Assembly: GCA_002723155.1 (NCBI GenBank)
Contig: PBNO01000002.1
Span: 491,033 to 542,103 of the forward strand
Direction of reading: 5' to 3'
Length of the DNA: 51,071 bases
Source of the DNA: Ponticaulis sp.
GTDB taxonomy: Bacteria; Pseudomonadota; Alphaproteobacteria; Caulobacterales; Hyphomonadaceae
How positions within the stretch are numbered: position 1 is the stretch's first letter; every line of letters starts with the position of its first letter. A program made the position numbers and the translations under genes. The notes below the pieces were generated by a model that was not told where the DNA came from, ran no database searches, and saw nothing but the letters and a program-made list of their open reading frames with translations. Shown here one piece after another: positions 24,472 through 32,931 of this stretch.

Positions 24472-26790
24472 CTAAAGCGCGTCGCGTATCTGTTCGACCT
24501 TGGCGACATAGCGCCCTGCAGCCGGACCAGCCGCCTCAAACACGATCTGCGCCTCGTCCAACATAGCCAGAGCGGTTTCGCGTTCGCCGCGCGCACCTGC
24601 AAGCTGGCCCTGATAAAGCGCCTGCATGCCGCCATAGACACTGGCCGACAGACCACCTTCTTCCAGCAGCGTTCCAGCCTCATTCAGCATCGTCTGCGCC
24701 ACTGCCAGATCATCATTCAGAATGAGCGCTTCAATCCGGCCATAGCGCGCAGCCAGTGCGGCCGGCCCAGAGGCGCTGCCATACTCATCTGCCATCGGGA
24801 TCGCCTCATCAAAAAGGGCAAGCGCACCCGCAAGATCCCCATTCTGGATTTTCAGCTTGGCATAGTTGGACATGAGCACAGCCAGCGCGACCGAGCCGCC
24901 ATAAAGATCACGGCGCAGGCGCAGCGTCTCGCTATAGGCGGTTTCAGCGTTCTGAAGGTCGCCCGTCACATGATAGAATGTCGCCAGATTGTTCATCACA
25001 TTGAGGCCGTCGGGTGATTCCAGACGCTCAATCGAGGAGAACACGTCGCGGGCGTTTTCTGTCGCCTCAATTGCGCCCGGCAAGTCACCGGTTCGCATCA
25101 GCGCCGCGCCAAGATTGGTATAGAGAATGCCCGCATCCATGGACTCACGGCCTGAGAACGCCAACCGCTCCGGAATGGCGTTACGCAAAGCTACCACAGA
25201 TGCCTCAACATCTCCCGCATCGGCCAGAAGCTGAGACTCGATCAGCGCCGCATCGAGGCGAGCATCGGTGTAAAGGTCAGGATTTTCAGCCCAGACAGTA
25301 CGCGCGTCATCCAGGTATGTGCGGGACTCCCCGGCGTTGCCGAGACGGAACAGGATAACCGCCAGATCATGTCTGGCCTGCGCAATGAGACTACGGTCAA
25401 AACTGTCATCAGGCAGGTCGGCTACCGCGCGCAAGAGAGGTTCTGCCGCCTGATAGTCATTCATCAGGTAAAAAATCTCGCCATACATGTGCAGCACAGG
25501 CGCGGCTTCGGCAGGGTTGTCTTCAAACTCTTCCAGAACACGTTGCGCGGACCGGCTGACAAGCTCACGCGAGGTCGTCTCCGCCCCGTCGCTAGCCTCT
25601 GAGAACATAACGAACGTCGCCTGTTGCATGGCGCGAAGGCGTTCACGTTCCTGAATAGCCAGGTCGCGCTCACGGGCGGCTTCTTCTGCCTGCCAAATTG
25701 TGCCAGCAAGGCCAGCGCCAAGCGCCAGAATGACAGCAGAAACGGCGGTAGTCGCAAGGGCGTTCCGCTTCAGGAACAGCCCGAGACGATAGCCCGTGCC
25801 ACCTGCCATCGCCTGAACAGGCCGATTGGTAAGCCACGCACGAATATCTGCGCCGAGCGCTTCGGCAGACGAGTAGCGGTCCTCCGGCTCATCTGCGAGC
25901 GCTTTGGCAAGAATGGCTTTGATAGAATCTGGCTCTCCCTCAGCATCTACATTCAGCGACATGCCTGTGCGGGTTGCGGTTTGCCCCGTCAGTGATTCAT
26001 GAAGCGTCGCACCAAGGCCGAATACATCGGTTTCAACGCTTGCCGCCTCTCCGCGCAGTTGCTCAGGCGCAGCATAACGCAGCGTCATTGGTGCGCGGGA
26101 TTCATCATCCTCGGTCAGAAGCCCTGCCACGCCGAAGTCAATCAGACGCGGTGTACCATCTGCCGTGACCAGAATATTGTTCGGCTTGATATCGCGGTGA
26201 AGCACCAGACGACCATGGGCATGGCTGACCGCATCGCAAACTTTCAGAAAGAGGCGCAGCACCGCCTCACGAGGAAGCTTTTTCTCTCTGGCGAACACAT
26301 CAATCGGCGCGCCATCAACATGCTCCATAACGAGGAATGGCCTGCCATCTTCAGCAACACCGCCATCAATCAGGCGACCAATGCCGGAATGTTCAAGATT
26401 GGCGAGCACCTGACGCTCGCGGGCAAACAAATCCCAGGTCCGCCGATCATTCGACGCGATCAGTTTCAGCGCGGCCGTCTGGTCGTAAAGGCCATCAGCG
26501 CGGGTGGCGAGATAAACTTCGCCCATGCCGCCAGCGCCAAGTGATCGTCCGATTTGCCAATTGCCGAGGCGTGTGCCCTCAGCGAGGCTTTTGCCGGTGA
26601 CAACCATGCCGTCATCACCAGTCGCGAGGAAACCTGTCTCGCGCTCGGCAGCATTCACAAGGCGCAGCACCTGTTCGGCAATGTCCTCGGTTTCAGCTTT
26701 TGACCGGATGAAATCAGCCCGGGTTTCAGCAGACATCTCCATCGCATCATCAAATAATGCGCTGACTTTGTCCCAGTTTTCGATCTGCAT
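24472..26790 (-). CDS. Transmembrane Ser/Thr protein kinase with TPR-like C-terminus
   Basis: Hanks-type kinase of about 772 residues. An N-terminal leader (1-70) is followed by the kinase domain: glycine loop LGAGGMGEVYLA (about 84-95), catalytic Lys in ALKLI (about 109), HRDIKPNN (198-205), DFG (218-220) and APEQ (about 241-244). One membrane segment (about 344-365), then a short coiled coil and a long alpha-helical, TPR-like region facing the periplasm. A TTG at 26802 opens the frame, but GGAG overlaps it and serves the ATG at 26790. It directly follows the ECF sigma gene (31 bases), the usual pairing for ECF43 systems, where the kinase activates the sigma factor by phosphorylating a threonine. 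Confidence 0.9.
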   Translation of the reverse strand: MQIENWDKVSALFDDAMEMSAETRADFIRSKAETEDIAEQVLRLVNAAERETGFLATGDDGMVVTGKSLAEGTRLGNWQIGRSLGAGGMGEVYLATRADGLYDQTAALKLIASNDRRTWDLFARERQVLANLEHSGIGRLIDGGVAEDGRPFLVMEHVDGAPIDVFAREKKLPREAVLRLFLKVCDAVSHAHGRLVLHRDIKPNNILVTADGTPRLIDFGVAGLLTEDDESRAPMTLRYAAPEQLRGEAASVETDVFGLGATLHESLTGQTATRTGMSLNVDAEGEPDSIKAILAKALADEPEDRYSSAEALGADIRAWLTNRPVQAMAGGTGYRLGLFLKRNALATTAVSAVILALGAGLAGTIWQAEEAARERDLAIQERERLRAMQQATFVMFSEASDGAETTSRELVSRSAQRVLEEFEDNPAEAAPVLHMYGEIFYLMNDYQAAEPLLRAVADLPDDSFDRSLIAQARHDLAVILFRLGNAGESRTYLDDARTVWAENPDLYTDARLDAALIESQLLADAGDVEASVVALRNAIPERLAFSGRESMDAGILYTNLGAALMRTGDLPGAIEATENARDVFSSIERLESPDGLNVMNNLATFYHVTGDLQNAETAYSETLRLRRDLYGGSVALAVLMSNYAKLKIQNGDLAGALALFDEAIPMADEYGSASGPAALAARYGRIEALILNDDLAVAQTMLNEAGTLLEEGGLSASVYGGMQALYQGQLAGARGERETALAMLDEAQIVFEAAGPAAGRYVAKVEQIRDAL

Positions 26791-26821
26791 ACCCCACTCC
26801 AAATTGCAGATTTCAGTGTGT

Positions 26822-27430
26822 TCAGTCCGGCATTCGGGTTGTCTGACCTGATGCCAGATGCGAGCGCAGCATGGCTCTCGCCTTCACCCAGTCCCGGCGG
26901 ACTGTTTTCTCATTCATGTCGAGCACTAGCGCTGTTTCCTCCAGCGTCAGCCCGACAAAGTATCGGCAATCGACCACCCGCACGAGGCGCGGATCATGTT
27001 CGGCGATGAATTCCAGCCCCTGACGCACAGCGATGATGTCTTCCGGCGAAAGCTGATTGTCGCCCTCAATATCCATGTCATCGATATCGTCACCGATAGC
27101 CTCTGGCGGCGCAGCGTTGTCTCCGCCTTTACGGGCATGGTCGATCAGTGTGTGACGGATGGCGAGCGTGACCGAAGCGAAGAAATGCTGGTCGTCTACG
27201 AATTTCCGCTTCTGGCTGAGACGCAGAAAAGCTTCATGGACAAGCGTCGTTGTGTTCAGTGTTTCAGACAGGCTGCGGCGGCGCCTTAGCCGCCGGGCAA
27301 TCGCGAGAAGCTCGTCATAATTGTTCTCGAACAGCTCTGCAGAGGCCTGCGCGACAGCTTCATCATAGCCGCTTGTGTTGAACGGTTCACGTCCAGCAGC
27401 GCCTGATGAGTTACCCGTCGAAGAAGCCAT
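26822..27430 (-). CDS. ECF-family RNA polymerase sigma factor (ECF43-like)
   Basis: A 202-residue extracytoplasmic-function sigma factor. Region 2 is about residues 25-100, with the family-typical segment SETLNTTTLVHEAFLRLSQK and RHTLIDHARKG; an acidic linker (about 110-130) leads to region 4 (about 130-192) with the helix-turn-helix LTLEETALVLDMNEKTVRRDW. In ECF43-type factors such as EcfP of Vibrio and Xanthomonas, a Thr in the position of T60-T62 here is phosphorylated by a neighbouring kinase to allow core RNA polymerase binding. No anti-sigma gene is present, as expected for that mechanism. First gene of the - strand block that continues into the kinase and fibre genes. Confidence 0.9.
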   Translation of the reverse strand: MASSTGNSSGAAGREPFNTSGYDEAVAQASAELFENNYDELLAIARRLRRRRSLSETLNTTTLVHEAFLRLSQKRKFVDDQHFFASVTLAIRHTLIDHARKGGDNAAPPEAIGDDIDDMDIEGDNQLSPEDIIAVRQGLEFIAEHDPRLVRVVDCRYFVGLTLEETALVLDMNEKTVRRDWVKARAMLRSHLASGQTTRMPD

Positions 27431-27467
27431 ACACCTGCCTGATACCCAGAAATTCTACTTAAAGAAC

Positions 27468-27541
27468 ATACTAGACTTCCAAGGCTTGCACACAAGTAAA
27501 CCGGTCATGTTCTTCAGGTATTTCGAATAGAAAACATGTTT
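27468..27541 (-). promoter_or_regulatory. Possible promoter and palindromes upstream of the ECF gene
   Basis: On the - strand, TTGTGT (27495-27490) and TAGTAT (27473-27468), 16 bases apart, resemble -35/-10 boxes placed suitably for the ATG at 27430. AAGAACAT (27462-27469) is inverted against ATGTTCTT (27507-27514), flanking this pair. AAACATGTTT (27532-27541) is a perfect 10-bp palindrome. Any of these may bind a regulator; all are weak calls. Confidence 0.3.
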
Positions 27542-27578
27542 AACGCCAATCGGTTCCTATTTGGGTGGCGCACAACAA

Positions 27579-27611
27579 AAAAGAGCAGGCCTTGGGGGAG
27601 CCTGCTCTTTC
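27579..27611 (-). terminator. Intrinsic terminator of ald
   Basis: An 11-bp perfect stem, AAAGAGCAGGC (27580-27590) with GCCTGCTCTTT (27600-27610), and on the - strand a run of T directly after it (complement of the A-run at 27577-27582). It lies 17 bases beyond the ald stop and separates ald from the ECF gene region. Confidence 0.85.
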
Positions 27612-27627
27612 TGGGGGGAGGTTGGAT

Positions 27628-28719
27628 CTACTCAGAGAAATTCAATGAGCGGATCACTTCGGGGTGGGTAATCTTTCCGGCCTTCACATTCAGGCCTTCA
27701 GCAAGAAACGGGTTATCAGCGAGCGCTTTGTCTGTGCCTTTGTTCGCCAGCTGCAGCGCGAATGGCAGGGTGACATTGCTCAGCGCTTCAGTTGCAGTGC
27801 GTGCCGCCAGCGCCGGCATGTTGGTCACGCAGTAATGCGTCACACCATCGACAATGTAAGTCGGCTCTTTGTGAGAGGTTGGCTTACTCGTCTCGAAACA
27901 GCCGCCCTGATCAATCGCGATATCGACAACAACGCTGCCAGCACGCATCGCCTTGATGTCTTCCGCAGAAACGATCTTCGGCGCAGACGCACCCGGAATA
28001 AGAACAGAACCGATCACCAGATCAGAGTCGCGCACCGCCTCAGAGACAGAGCTGGATGTTGAGAAGCGAAGCTTTGCGCGGCCATCAAGGATAGCGTGCA
28101 GTTCGCGAAGGCGCTCTGTAGAGCGATCCAGAACCGTCACATCAGCGCCAAGGCCAATCGCCATCATGGCAGCGTTCGTACCAGCGATTCCGCCACCGAT
28201 AACAGTCACCTTCGCGGTAGATGTACCTGTAACGCCGCCCAGCAGAATGCCCGGGCCGCCATTGTTGATCTGCAGGAGCTGCGCGCCGACCTGCGTGCCA
28301 AGACGGCCCGCAACTTCGCTCATCGGAACCAGAAGCGGCAGCTTGCCCTGACGGTCTGTTACAGTCTCATACGCGATGCAGGTTGCGCCGCTTTTCATCA
28401 GACCGCGGGACTGAACCGGGTCCGGAGCCAGGTGAAGATAGGTGAACAGGGTGTGCTTTGGCTGGAGCTTTTCGATCTCGACCGGCTGAGGCTCTTTCAC
28501 CTTCACGATGAGATCCGCAAACTCGAAAACTTCGTCGGCATTGGCTGCGATAGACGCGCCTGCTGTAACGTAAGCCTCATCGCTGAAACCAATGGCATCA
28601 CCTGCCATAGTCTCGATGATGACGTCGTGGCCATTATCAACCAGTTCCTTCACGCCTGCCGGTGTCAGGCCAACGCGGTATTCCTGATTTTTGATTTCCT
28701 TTGGCGAACCAACCTTCAT
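27628..28719 (-). CDS. ald: Alanine dehydrogenase
   Basis: NAD-dependent oxidative deamination of L-alanine to pyruvate and ammonia (reversible). 363 residues from the ATG at 28719, chosen because GGAG lies just before it and MKVGSPKEIKNQEYRVG is the canonical N-terminus; the frame extends 10 codons further upstream without a ribosome site. Catalytic residues K75 (IVKVKEP) and H96 (TYLHLAPD) are in the expected numbers; the NAD fold is at VIGGGIAGTNAA (about 172), and the Asp in VDIAIDQGG matches the third catalytic residue. Divergent from an Lrp-type regulator, which in many bacteria (AldR) controls ald. Confidence 0.96.
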   Translation of the reverse strand: MKVGSPKEIKNQEYRVGLTPAGVKELVDNGHDVIIETMAGDAIGFSDEAYVTAGASIAANADEVFEFADLIVKVKEPQPVEIEKLQPKHTLFTYLHLAPDPVQSRGLMKSGATCIAYETVTDRQGKLPLLVPMSEVAGRLGTQVGAQLLQINNGGPGILLGGVTGTSTAKVTVIGGGIAGTNAAMMAIGLGADVTVLDRSTERLRELHAILDGRAKLRFSTSSSVSEAVRDSDLVIGSVLIPGASAPKIVSAEDIKAMRAGSVVVDIAIDQGGCFETSKPTSHKEPTYIVDGVTHYCVTNMPALAARTATEALSNVTLPFALQLANKGTDKALADNPFLAEGLNVKAGKITHPEVIRSLNFSE

Positions 28720-28760
28720 GTCTGCACTCCATGCTGAACATGAGGACAATCTACCACATC

Positions 28761-28833
28761 ATTCGAGAAATAGCCTTCGAATTATGTTACGGATTAAGAA
28801 ATTTGACGTATAATATTTCTCCGTAAGAGAAAT
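28761..28833. promoter_or_regulatory. ald-lrp divergent control region
   Basis: Two dyads lie between the divergent genes: ATTCGA (28761-28766) inverted against TCGAAT (28777-28782), and a perfect ATTTCTC-N5-GAGAAAT (28815-28833). A TATAAT hexamer (28809-28814), with a weak -35 about 17 bases upstream, points at the lrp gene and would start its transcript near 28821, inside the second dyad. The arrangement fits an Lrp-family operator used for autoregulation and ald control. Confidence 0.5.
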
Positions 28834-28847
28834 TTGGAGAATATTCC

Positions 28848-29297
28848 ATTATCGAACTGGATAAATACGACCACGCGCTTATCGCGTGCCTGAAGGAAGA
28901 CGGACGCCTGACCAACGCAGAGCTCGCCCAGCGTATCAATCTGTCTCCGTCCGCATGCCACAAACGCTTCAAACGGCTTGAAAGCGAGGGCGTTATCACA
29001 GGCTACACGGTAATCCTGAATCCGGACGCTGTCGGCCGAACGCAAAACATCTTTGTTCAGGTGACACTCGATAAGCAGGATAACCGCACAATCCAGACAT
29101 TCGAGCAGACGGTGCAATCAGTTCCGGAAATTGCCGAATGCTATCTGATGTCCGGCAGTTATGATTATCTGATGCTGGTGCAGGTGAGCGATACGGCGGC
29201 GTATGAGCGCCTTCACCGCGATGTCCTGACATCTCTGCCAGGCGTATCGCGGATCAGTTCACACTTTGCTCTGCGCGCGGTGACGGCGCAAACCTGA
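28848..29297 (+). CDS. Lrp/AsnC-family regulator with apparent ATT start codon
   Basis: A 149-residue leucine-responsive-type regulator. The helix-turn-helix (about residues 22-43) is in RLTNAELAQRINLSPSACHKR, quoted by its start RLTNAELAQ; the ligand-sensing RAM domain ends with HFALRAV. The coding frame between the in-frame stop at 28824 and residue 71 contains no ATG, GTG or TTG; the first ordinary start (GTG at 29061) would delete the DNA-binding domain. GGAG (28836-28839) lies 8 bases before ATT at 28848, giving MIELDKYDHALIACLKEDGR, the normal Lrp N-terminus. ATC (28851) or CTG (28857) are alternatives. Divergent from ald, its likely target. Confidence 0.88.
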   Translation: MIELDKYDHALIACLKEDGRLTNAELAQRINLSPSACHKRFKRLESEGVITGYTVILNPDAVGRTQNIFVQVTLDKQDNRTIQTFEQTVQSVPEIAECYLMSGSYDYLMLVQVSDTAAYERLHRDVLTSLPGVSRISSHFALRAVTAQT

Positions 29298-29303
29298 TAC
29301 TGG

Positions 29304-29591
29304 CTATTTCAGCAGGTTGTCGATCGACTTGGCGAGCTTCATATCTCGCTCGGTCAGCCCATCCGCATCATGCGTTGAGAGCAGGATTTCTACGCGATTA
29401 TAGACATTGGACCATTCAGGATGGTGGTCCTGCTCGTGCGCGAAAAAGGCAACGCGCGTCATGAAGCCGAAAGCCTCCACAAAGTCATCAAACTCGACTT
29501 TGGCCGATACGGACTTGCCGTCCTCTGACAACATCCAGCCGGGTTTCAGCGCGCGTAGTGTCTTGATTTCGGTCTCGGTCAGCGTTTGCAT
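29304..29591 (-). CDS. phhB: Pterin-4a-carbinolamine dehydratase
   Basis: Recycles the tetrahydropterin cofactor of phenylalanine hydroxylase by dehydrating the 4a-hydroxy form. About 95 residues; the signature [17 protein letters not shown] (H57, H58 and downstream H75 counting from the upstream ATG) is intact. Two ATGs overlap the fahA stop; GGAGG is 4 bases before the ATG at 29591 and only 1 before that at 29594, so 29591 is preferred. Last gene of the phenylalanine operon. Confidence 0.95.
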   Translation of the reverse strand: MQTLTETEIKTLRALKPGWMLSEDGKSVSAKVEFDDFVEAFGFMTRVAFFAHEQDHHPEWSNVYNRVEILLSTHDADGLTERDMKLAKSIDNLLK

Positions 29592-30601
29592 CATACCTCC
29601 ACTACGGTCTGTTCAATGGCACCGAAGATTGAGTGCCCTTTCTCGTCCAGCATTTCCATGCGGACGACATCGCCTGCTTTCATGAACGCAGTGGATGGCT
29701 TTCCGTTCGCAATTGTTTCAATCATCCGGATTTCAGCGATGCAGGAATAGCCGAGACCGCCCTCTGCTACCGGCCTGCCAGCGCCGCCATCGGCGTCCTT
29801 ATTGGACACTGTGCCAGAACCAATAACCGTACCCGCCGTCAAAGGACGCGTTTTTGCGGCATGGGAGACAAGTCGCGCCATTGAGAAGGTCGCATCGACA
29901 CCCGCATTCGCACGGCCGAACGGCTTACCATTATAGTCGACATGAAACGGCAGATGGACGAGCGCGTTCTTCCATTTATCACCCAGCTCATCGGGTGTAA
30001 TGGCCACCGGCGAGAATGAACTAGGCGGCTTGGACTGGAAGAAGCCAAAGCCTTTCGCGAGCTCTGGCGGAATGAGGCCCCGCAGCGATACATCATTACA
30101 AAGCATGATCAGCTTGATATGGTCGGCGGCCTCAGCCTCACTGACGCCCATTGGCACATCATCCGTGATAACCGCGATCTCGCCTTCCATATCGCAGCCC
30201 CATGCGACATCACCGAGCGGGATATCATCACGCGGGCCGAGGAAGGCATCCGAACCGCCCTGATACATGAGCGGATCCTCGTAAAAGCTTGCCGGGACTT
30301 CCGCGCCGCGCGCTTTTCTCACCAGCTCGACATGATTGATGTAGGCTGAGCCATCGGCCCATTGATAGGCGCGAGGCAACGGGCTTTCACAGTCATGCTC
30401 GTGAAAGCGAAAGGTTGGCACAGAGCCAAGTTCAACACCTTCCGCCTGACGCATCAGGCGCGGCGCGACATGTTCCCAGTCATCCAGCGCCGCCTGCAGC
30501 GTTGGCGCAATTCGCGCCGCATCCGTCGCGCGCGTGAGGTCTTTCGAGACGATGACCAGACGGCCGTCGCGGCTACCGTCTTTGAGTGTAGCAAGTTTCA
30601 T
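29591..30601 (-). CDS. fahA: Fumarylacetoacetate hydrolase
   Basis: Last step of phenylalanine/tyrosine breakdown: splits fumarylacetoacetate to fumarate and acetoacetate. 336 residues, the bacterial long form. Metal-site and fold segments are visible: [28 protein letters not shown] (Asp and Glu ligands) and [13 protein letters not shown]. Overlaps phhB (ATGA) and maiA (4 bases) on the same strand. The pathway assignment rests on the neighbours as well as on the fold, since FAH-family members vary in substrate. Confidence 0.93.
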   Translation of the reverse strand: MKLATLKDGSRDGRLVIVSKDLTRATDAARIAPTLQAALDDWEHVAPRLMRQAEGVELGSVPTFRFHEHDCESPLPRAYQWADGSAYINHVELVRKARGAEVPASFYEDPLMYQGGSDAFLGPRDDIPLGDVAWGCDMEGEIAVITDDVPMGVSEAEAADHIKLIMLCNDVSLRGLIPPELAKGFGFFQSKPPSSFSPVAITPDELGDKWKNALVHLPFHVDYNGKPFGRANAGVDATFSMARLVSHAAKTRPLTAGTVIGSGTVSNKDADGGAGRPVAEGGLGYSCIAEIRMIETIANGKPSTAFMKAGDVVRMEMLDEKGHSIFGAIEQTVVEV

Positions 30602-31257
30602 GTAGCAGGACCTTTATCAGGTGAGTCAGGCTGTTCGTCCGGATGGGCGCGCTTAAAAGCGTCCAGCGTCTGACAATGATCATCAATCGCCCGAAGCGCC
30701 TGAAACGGCGCCAGATCCACCTTCCAGCGGCGGGCATTATATAGTTGCGGAATGAGGAGCACTTCAAACGCTGTCGGACGACCGAATGGCAAAGCTGCAT
30801 CTCCGGTCATTTCACGCGACAGGCGCCTTTCCAGCCCGCACAATGTTTTGTGCATCCAACGCTGGTTCCAGGCTTCTTTCGCTTCCTGATCCGCACCGAA
30901 CTCGGTTTCGAGATAAGTCAGAACCGGCAGATTGCACGGTGCATGAATTTCCGTCGCAATGGCATAGGTAAGTTCGCGGCAAATTTGGCGTTCTCTTGCG
31001 TTTTCGGGCCAGAATGATGGTTCGGGATTTTGCTCTTCCAGCCAGTCGAGAATAGCGAGCGACTGGGCCAATACCGTTTCATCATCTGTCACCAGTGCCG
31101 GAACACCAGCATGAGGATTCAGGCGTCTGAAATCATCCGATTTCTGTTCGCCTCTGGCTATATCGACCGGCTGAATATCGTAATTCAACCCTTTGAGATT
31201 GAGTGCGATGCGCACGCGATAACTGGTAGAGGATCGGTAATAGCCATGTAGCCTCAT
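30598..31257 (-). CDS. maiA: Maleylacetoacetate isomerase (zeta-class GST)
   Basis: Glutathione-dependent cis-trans isomerase converting maleylacetoacetate to fumarylacetoacetate. 219 residues with the zeta-class active-site motif SSTSYRVRIALNLKG (from residue 9), the NPHAGVPAL cis-Pro region and an all-helical C-terminal domain. The start overlaps the preceding gene's stop by one base (TAATG), and the 3' end overlaps fahA by four. Its presence implies maleylacetoacetate is formed, so a homogentisate ring-cleaving enzyme must exist. Confidence 0.94.
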   Translation of the reverse strand: MRLHGYYRSSTSYRVRIALNLKGLNYDIQPVDIARGEQKSDDFRRLNPHAGVPALVTDDETVLAQSLAILDWLEEQNPEPSFWPENARERQICRELTYAIATEIHAPCNLPVLTYLETEFGADQEAKEAWNQRWMHKTLCGLERRLSREMTGDAALPFGRPTAFEVLLIPQLYNARRWKVDLAPFQALRAIDDHCQTLDAFKRAHPDEQPDSPDKGPAT

Positions 31258-31808
31258 TATGGTTTTGCTTCCTTCCCGAGCTCATGCAACCACGCTGCGT
31301 GGCGTGGCGCTTTCTTTGTTGCTGACCATTCGTCAATCATGTCCGGGGCGACGCGCTTAAGCTCTGTGTACTGCTCATCGGTGCCAATATCGCAGGCGAG
31401 CTCAAGACGATGCCCGTTAGGATCAAAGAAATAGATCGATTTAAAGATACCGTGATGGGTAGGGCCCAAAATTTTTAATCCCATACCCTCAAGGTGCTCT
31501 TTTGCGGCCAGCAATTCGTCCATGGTCGCGACTTTGAAAGCGATGTGCTGAACCCATTCCGGCGTGTTCTGATCACGCCCCATTTCCGGCTGTTCGGGCA
31601 GTTCAAAGAAGGCCAGAACATTGCCATTCCCGGCATCCAGAAAGATGTGCATGTATGGATCGTAAGCGCCGGTTGATGGCACATGGTCTTCGGCAATAGC
31701 GAGCTGGAAATCCATACCAAGAGCCTCGCGGTAGAACTCTACCGTCTCTTTGGCATCCTTACAGCGATAGGCGACGTGGTGCACGCCGCCAAGCTTTGGA
31801 GCAGCCAT
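31257..31808 (-). CDS. VOC-superfamily metalloprotein of unknown substrate
   Basis: A 183-residue vicinal-oxygen-chelate protein made of two beta-alpha-beta modules. Candidate metal ligands are H11 (VHHVAY), E69 (FFEL), H88 (VQHIAF) and E136 (GHRLELA), the positions used in glyoxalase and extradiol dioxygenase members. It is joined to both neighbours by TAATG junctions, so it is made together with Hpd and MaiA. It sits exactly where homogentisate 1,2-dioxygenase (hmgA) acts in the pathway, and no hmgA is in the window. It could be a ring-cleavage enzyme, a helper removing a toxic by-product, or an unrelated VOC enzyme. Confidence 0.85.
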   Translation of the reverse strand: MAAPKLGGVHHVAYRCKDAKETVEFYREALGMDFQLAIAEDHVPSTGAYDPYMHIFLDAGNGNVLAFFELPEQPEMGRDQNTPEWVQHIAFKVATMDELLAAKEHLEGMGLKILGPTHHGIFKSIYFFDPNGHRLELACDIGTDEQYTELKRVAPDMIDEWSATKKAPRHAAWLHELGKEAKP

Positions 31809-32914
31809 TATGCAGGCTCCTCTGTCTTATCCCCGATCACGCCGCGCGCGACCTGATCACGTTCAATGCTCTCGAACAGAGCTTTGAAATTTCCTTCGCC
31901 GAAGCCGTCTTTATAGTCACCAACGCGCTGGATGAACTCAAAGAAGACCGGGCCAACCTGCGGCTCTGCAAAGATCTGTAGAAGAAGACGCGGCTGACCG
32001 CCTTCTGTCGTGCCATCAAGCAGAATACCACGAGTTTTCAGTTCAGCCTCATCACGACCGTGTGCAGGCAGACGCTCGCTGAGCATTTCGTAATAAGTGT
32101 CCGGCGGCGCTGTCATGAACGGCACGCCATTCGCTTTCAGGCGATCCCAGCACGCGACGAGATCATCACAGATGAGCGCGATGTGCTGGATACCTTCACC
32201 GTTGAATTCACGAAGGAATTCTTCGATCTGGCCGCCGCCGCCCTTGCCTTCTTCGTTGAGTGGAATGCGGATACGGCCATCCGGCGCAGTCAGCGCCTTG
32301 GATGTAAGGCCCGTATACTCGCCCTTAATGTCAAAATAGCGGATCTCACGGAAGTTGAAGAGCTTCTCATAATAATCCGCCCAATACTTCATGCGGCCGC
32401 CATAGACATTGTGAGTGAGATGGTCGATTTCGTTGAAACCGGCCCCCGCAGGATGTCGGTTAACACCTGGAAGATATTCGAAATCGATGTCGTAAATCGA
32501 AAGCTCCCCTTTACCACTGTCATAGCGGTCAACGAGGTAGATGATCGAGTTACCAATGCCGCGTATGCCCGGAATGGACAGCTCCATCGGGCCGACATCC
32601 ATTCGCACAGGCTCGGCGCCGCGCGCAATGAGACCTTCGTAGGCTTTGCGCGCATCCTTCACACGAAACGCCATGCCGCATGCGGACGGCCCATGTTCGC
32701 GGCCAAAGAACCAGGCTGGGGAGCGCGGCTCGTAATTGGTGATCAGATTGATCTGGCCCTGTCGCCACAGCTCTACATCTTTGGTGCGGTGCGTTGCGAC
32801 ACGGGTGAAGCCCATAGTCTCGAAAATCGGCTCCAGAATGCCCTTTTCAGGTGCGGTAAATTCGATGAACTCGAAGCCATCGAGTCCAGCGGGATTCTCA
32901 AACAGGTCAGGCAT
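31808..32914 (-). CDS. hpd: 4-hydroxyphenylpyruvate dioxygenase
   Basis: Converts 4-hydroxyphenylpyruvate to homogentisate with O2 and non-haem iron. 368 residues, two VOC-fold halves; the iron ligands H165 (IDHLTHN), H244 (IQHIAL) and E326 (FFEFIQR) are all present, and the C-terminal [18 protein letters not shown] block is typical. The next gene starts in its stop codon (TAATG). It lies 17 bases after phhA in a tight operon. Confidence 0.96.
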   Translation of the reverse strand: MPDLFENPAGLDGFEFIEFTAPEKGILEPIFETMGFTRVATHRTKDVELWRQGQINLITNYEPRSPAWFFGREHGPSACGMAFRVKDARKAYEGLIARGAEPVRMDVGPMELSIPGIRGIGNSIIYLVDRYDSGKGELSIYDIDFEYLPGVNRHPAGAGFNEIDHLTHNVYGGRMKYWADYYEKLFNFREIRYFDIKGEYTGLTSKALTAPDGRIRIPLNEEGKGGGGQIEEFLREFNGEGIQHIALICDDLVACWDRLKANGVPFMTAPPDTYYEMLSERLPAHGRDEAELKTRGILLDGTTEGGQPRLLLQIFAEPQVGPVFFEFIQRVGDYKDGFGEGNFKALFESIERDQVARGVIGDKTEEPA

Positions 32915-32931
32915 GAAAGTTTCCTCTCGTT

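Noticed and set aside
28803-28814. TTGACG directly followed by TATAAT as a promoter pair
   Set aside because: The two hexamers are adjacent with no spacer, so they cannot act as -35 and -10 of one promoter; only the TATAAT is kept as a possible -10.
29061-29297. Short 78-residue regulator starting at GTG 29061
   Set aside because: This is only the C-terminal half of the Lrp protein; the upstream frame encodes an intact helix-turn-helix in phase with it.
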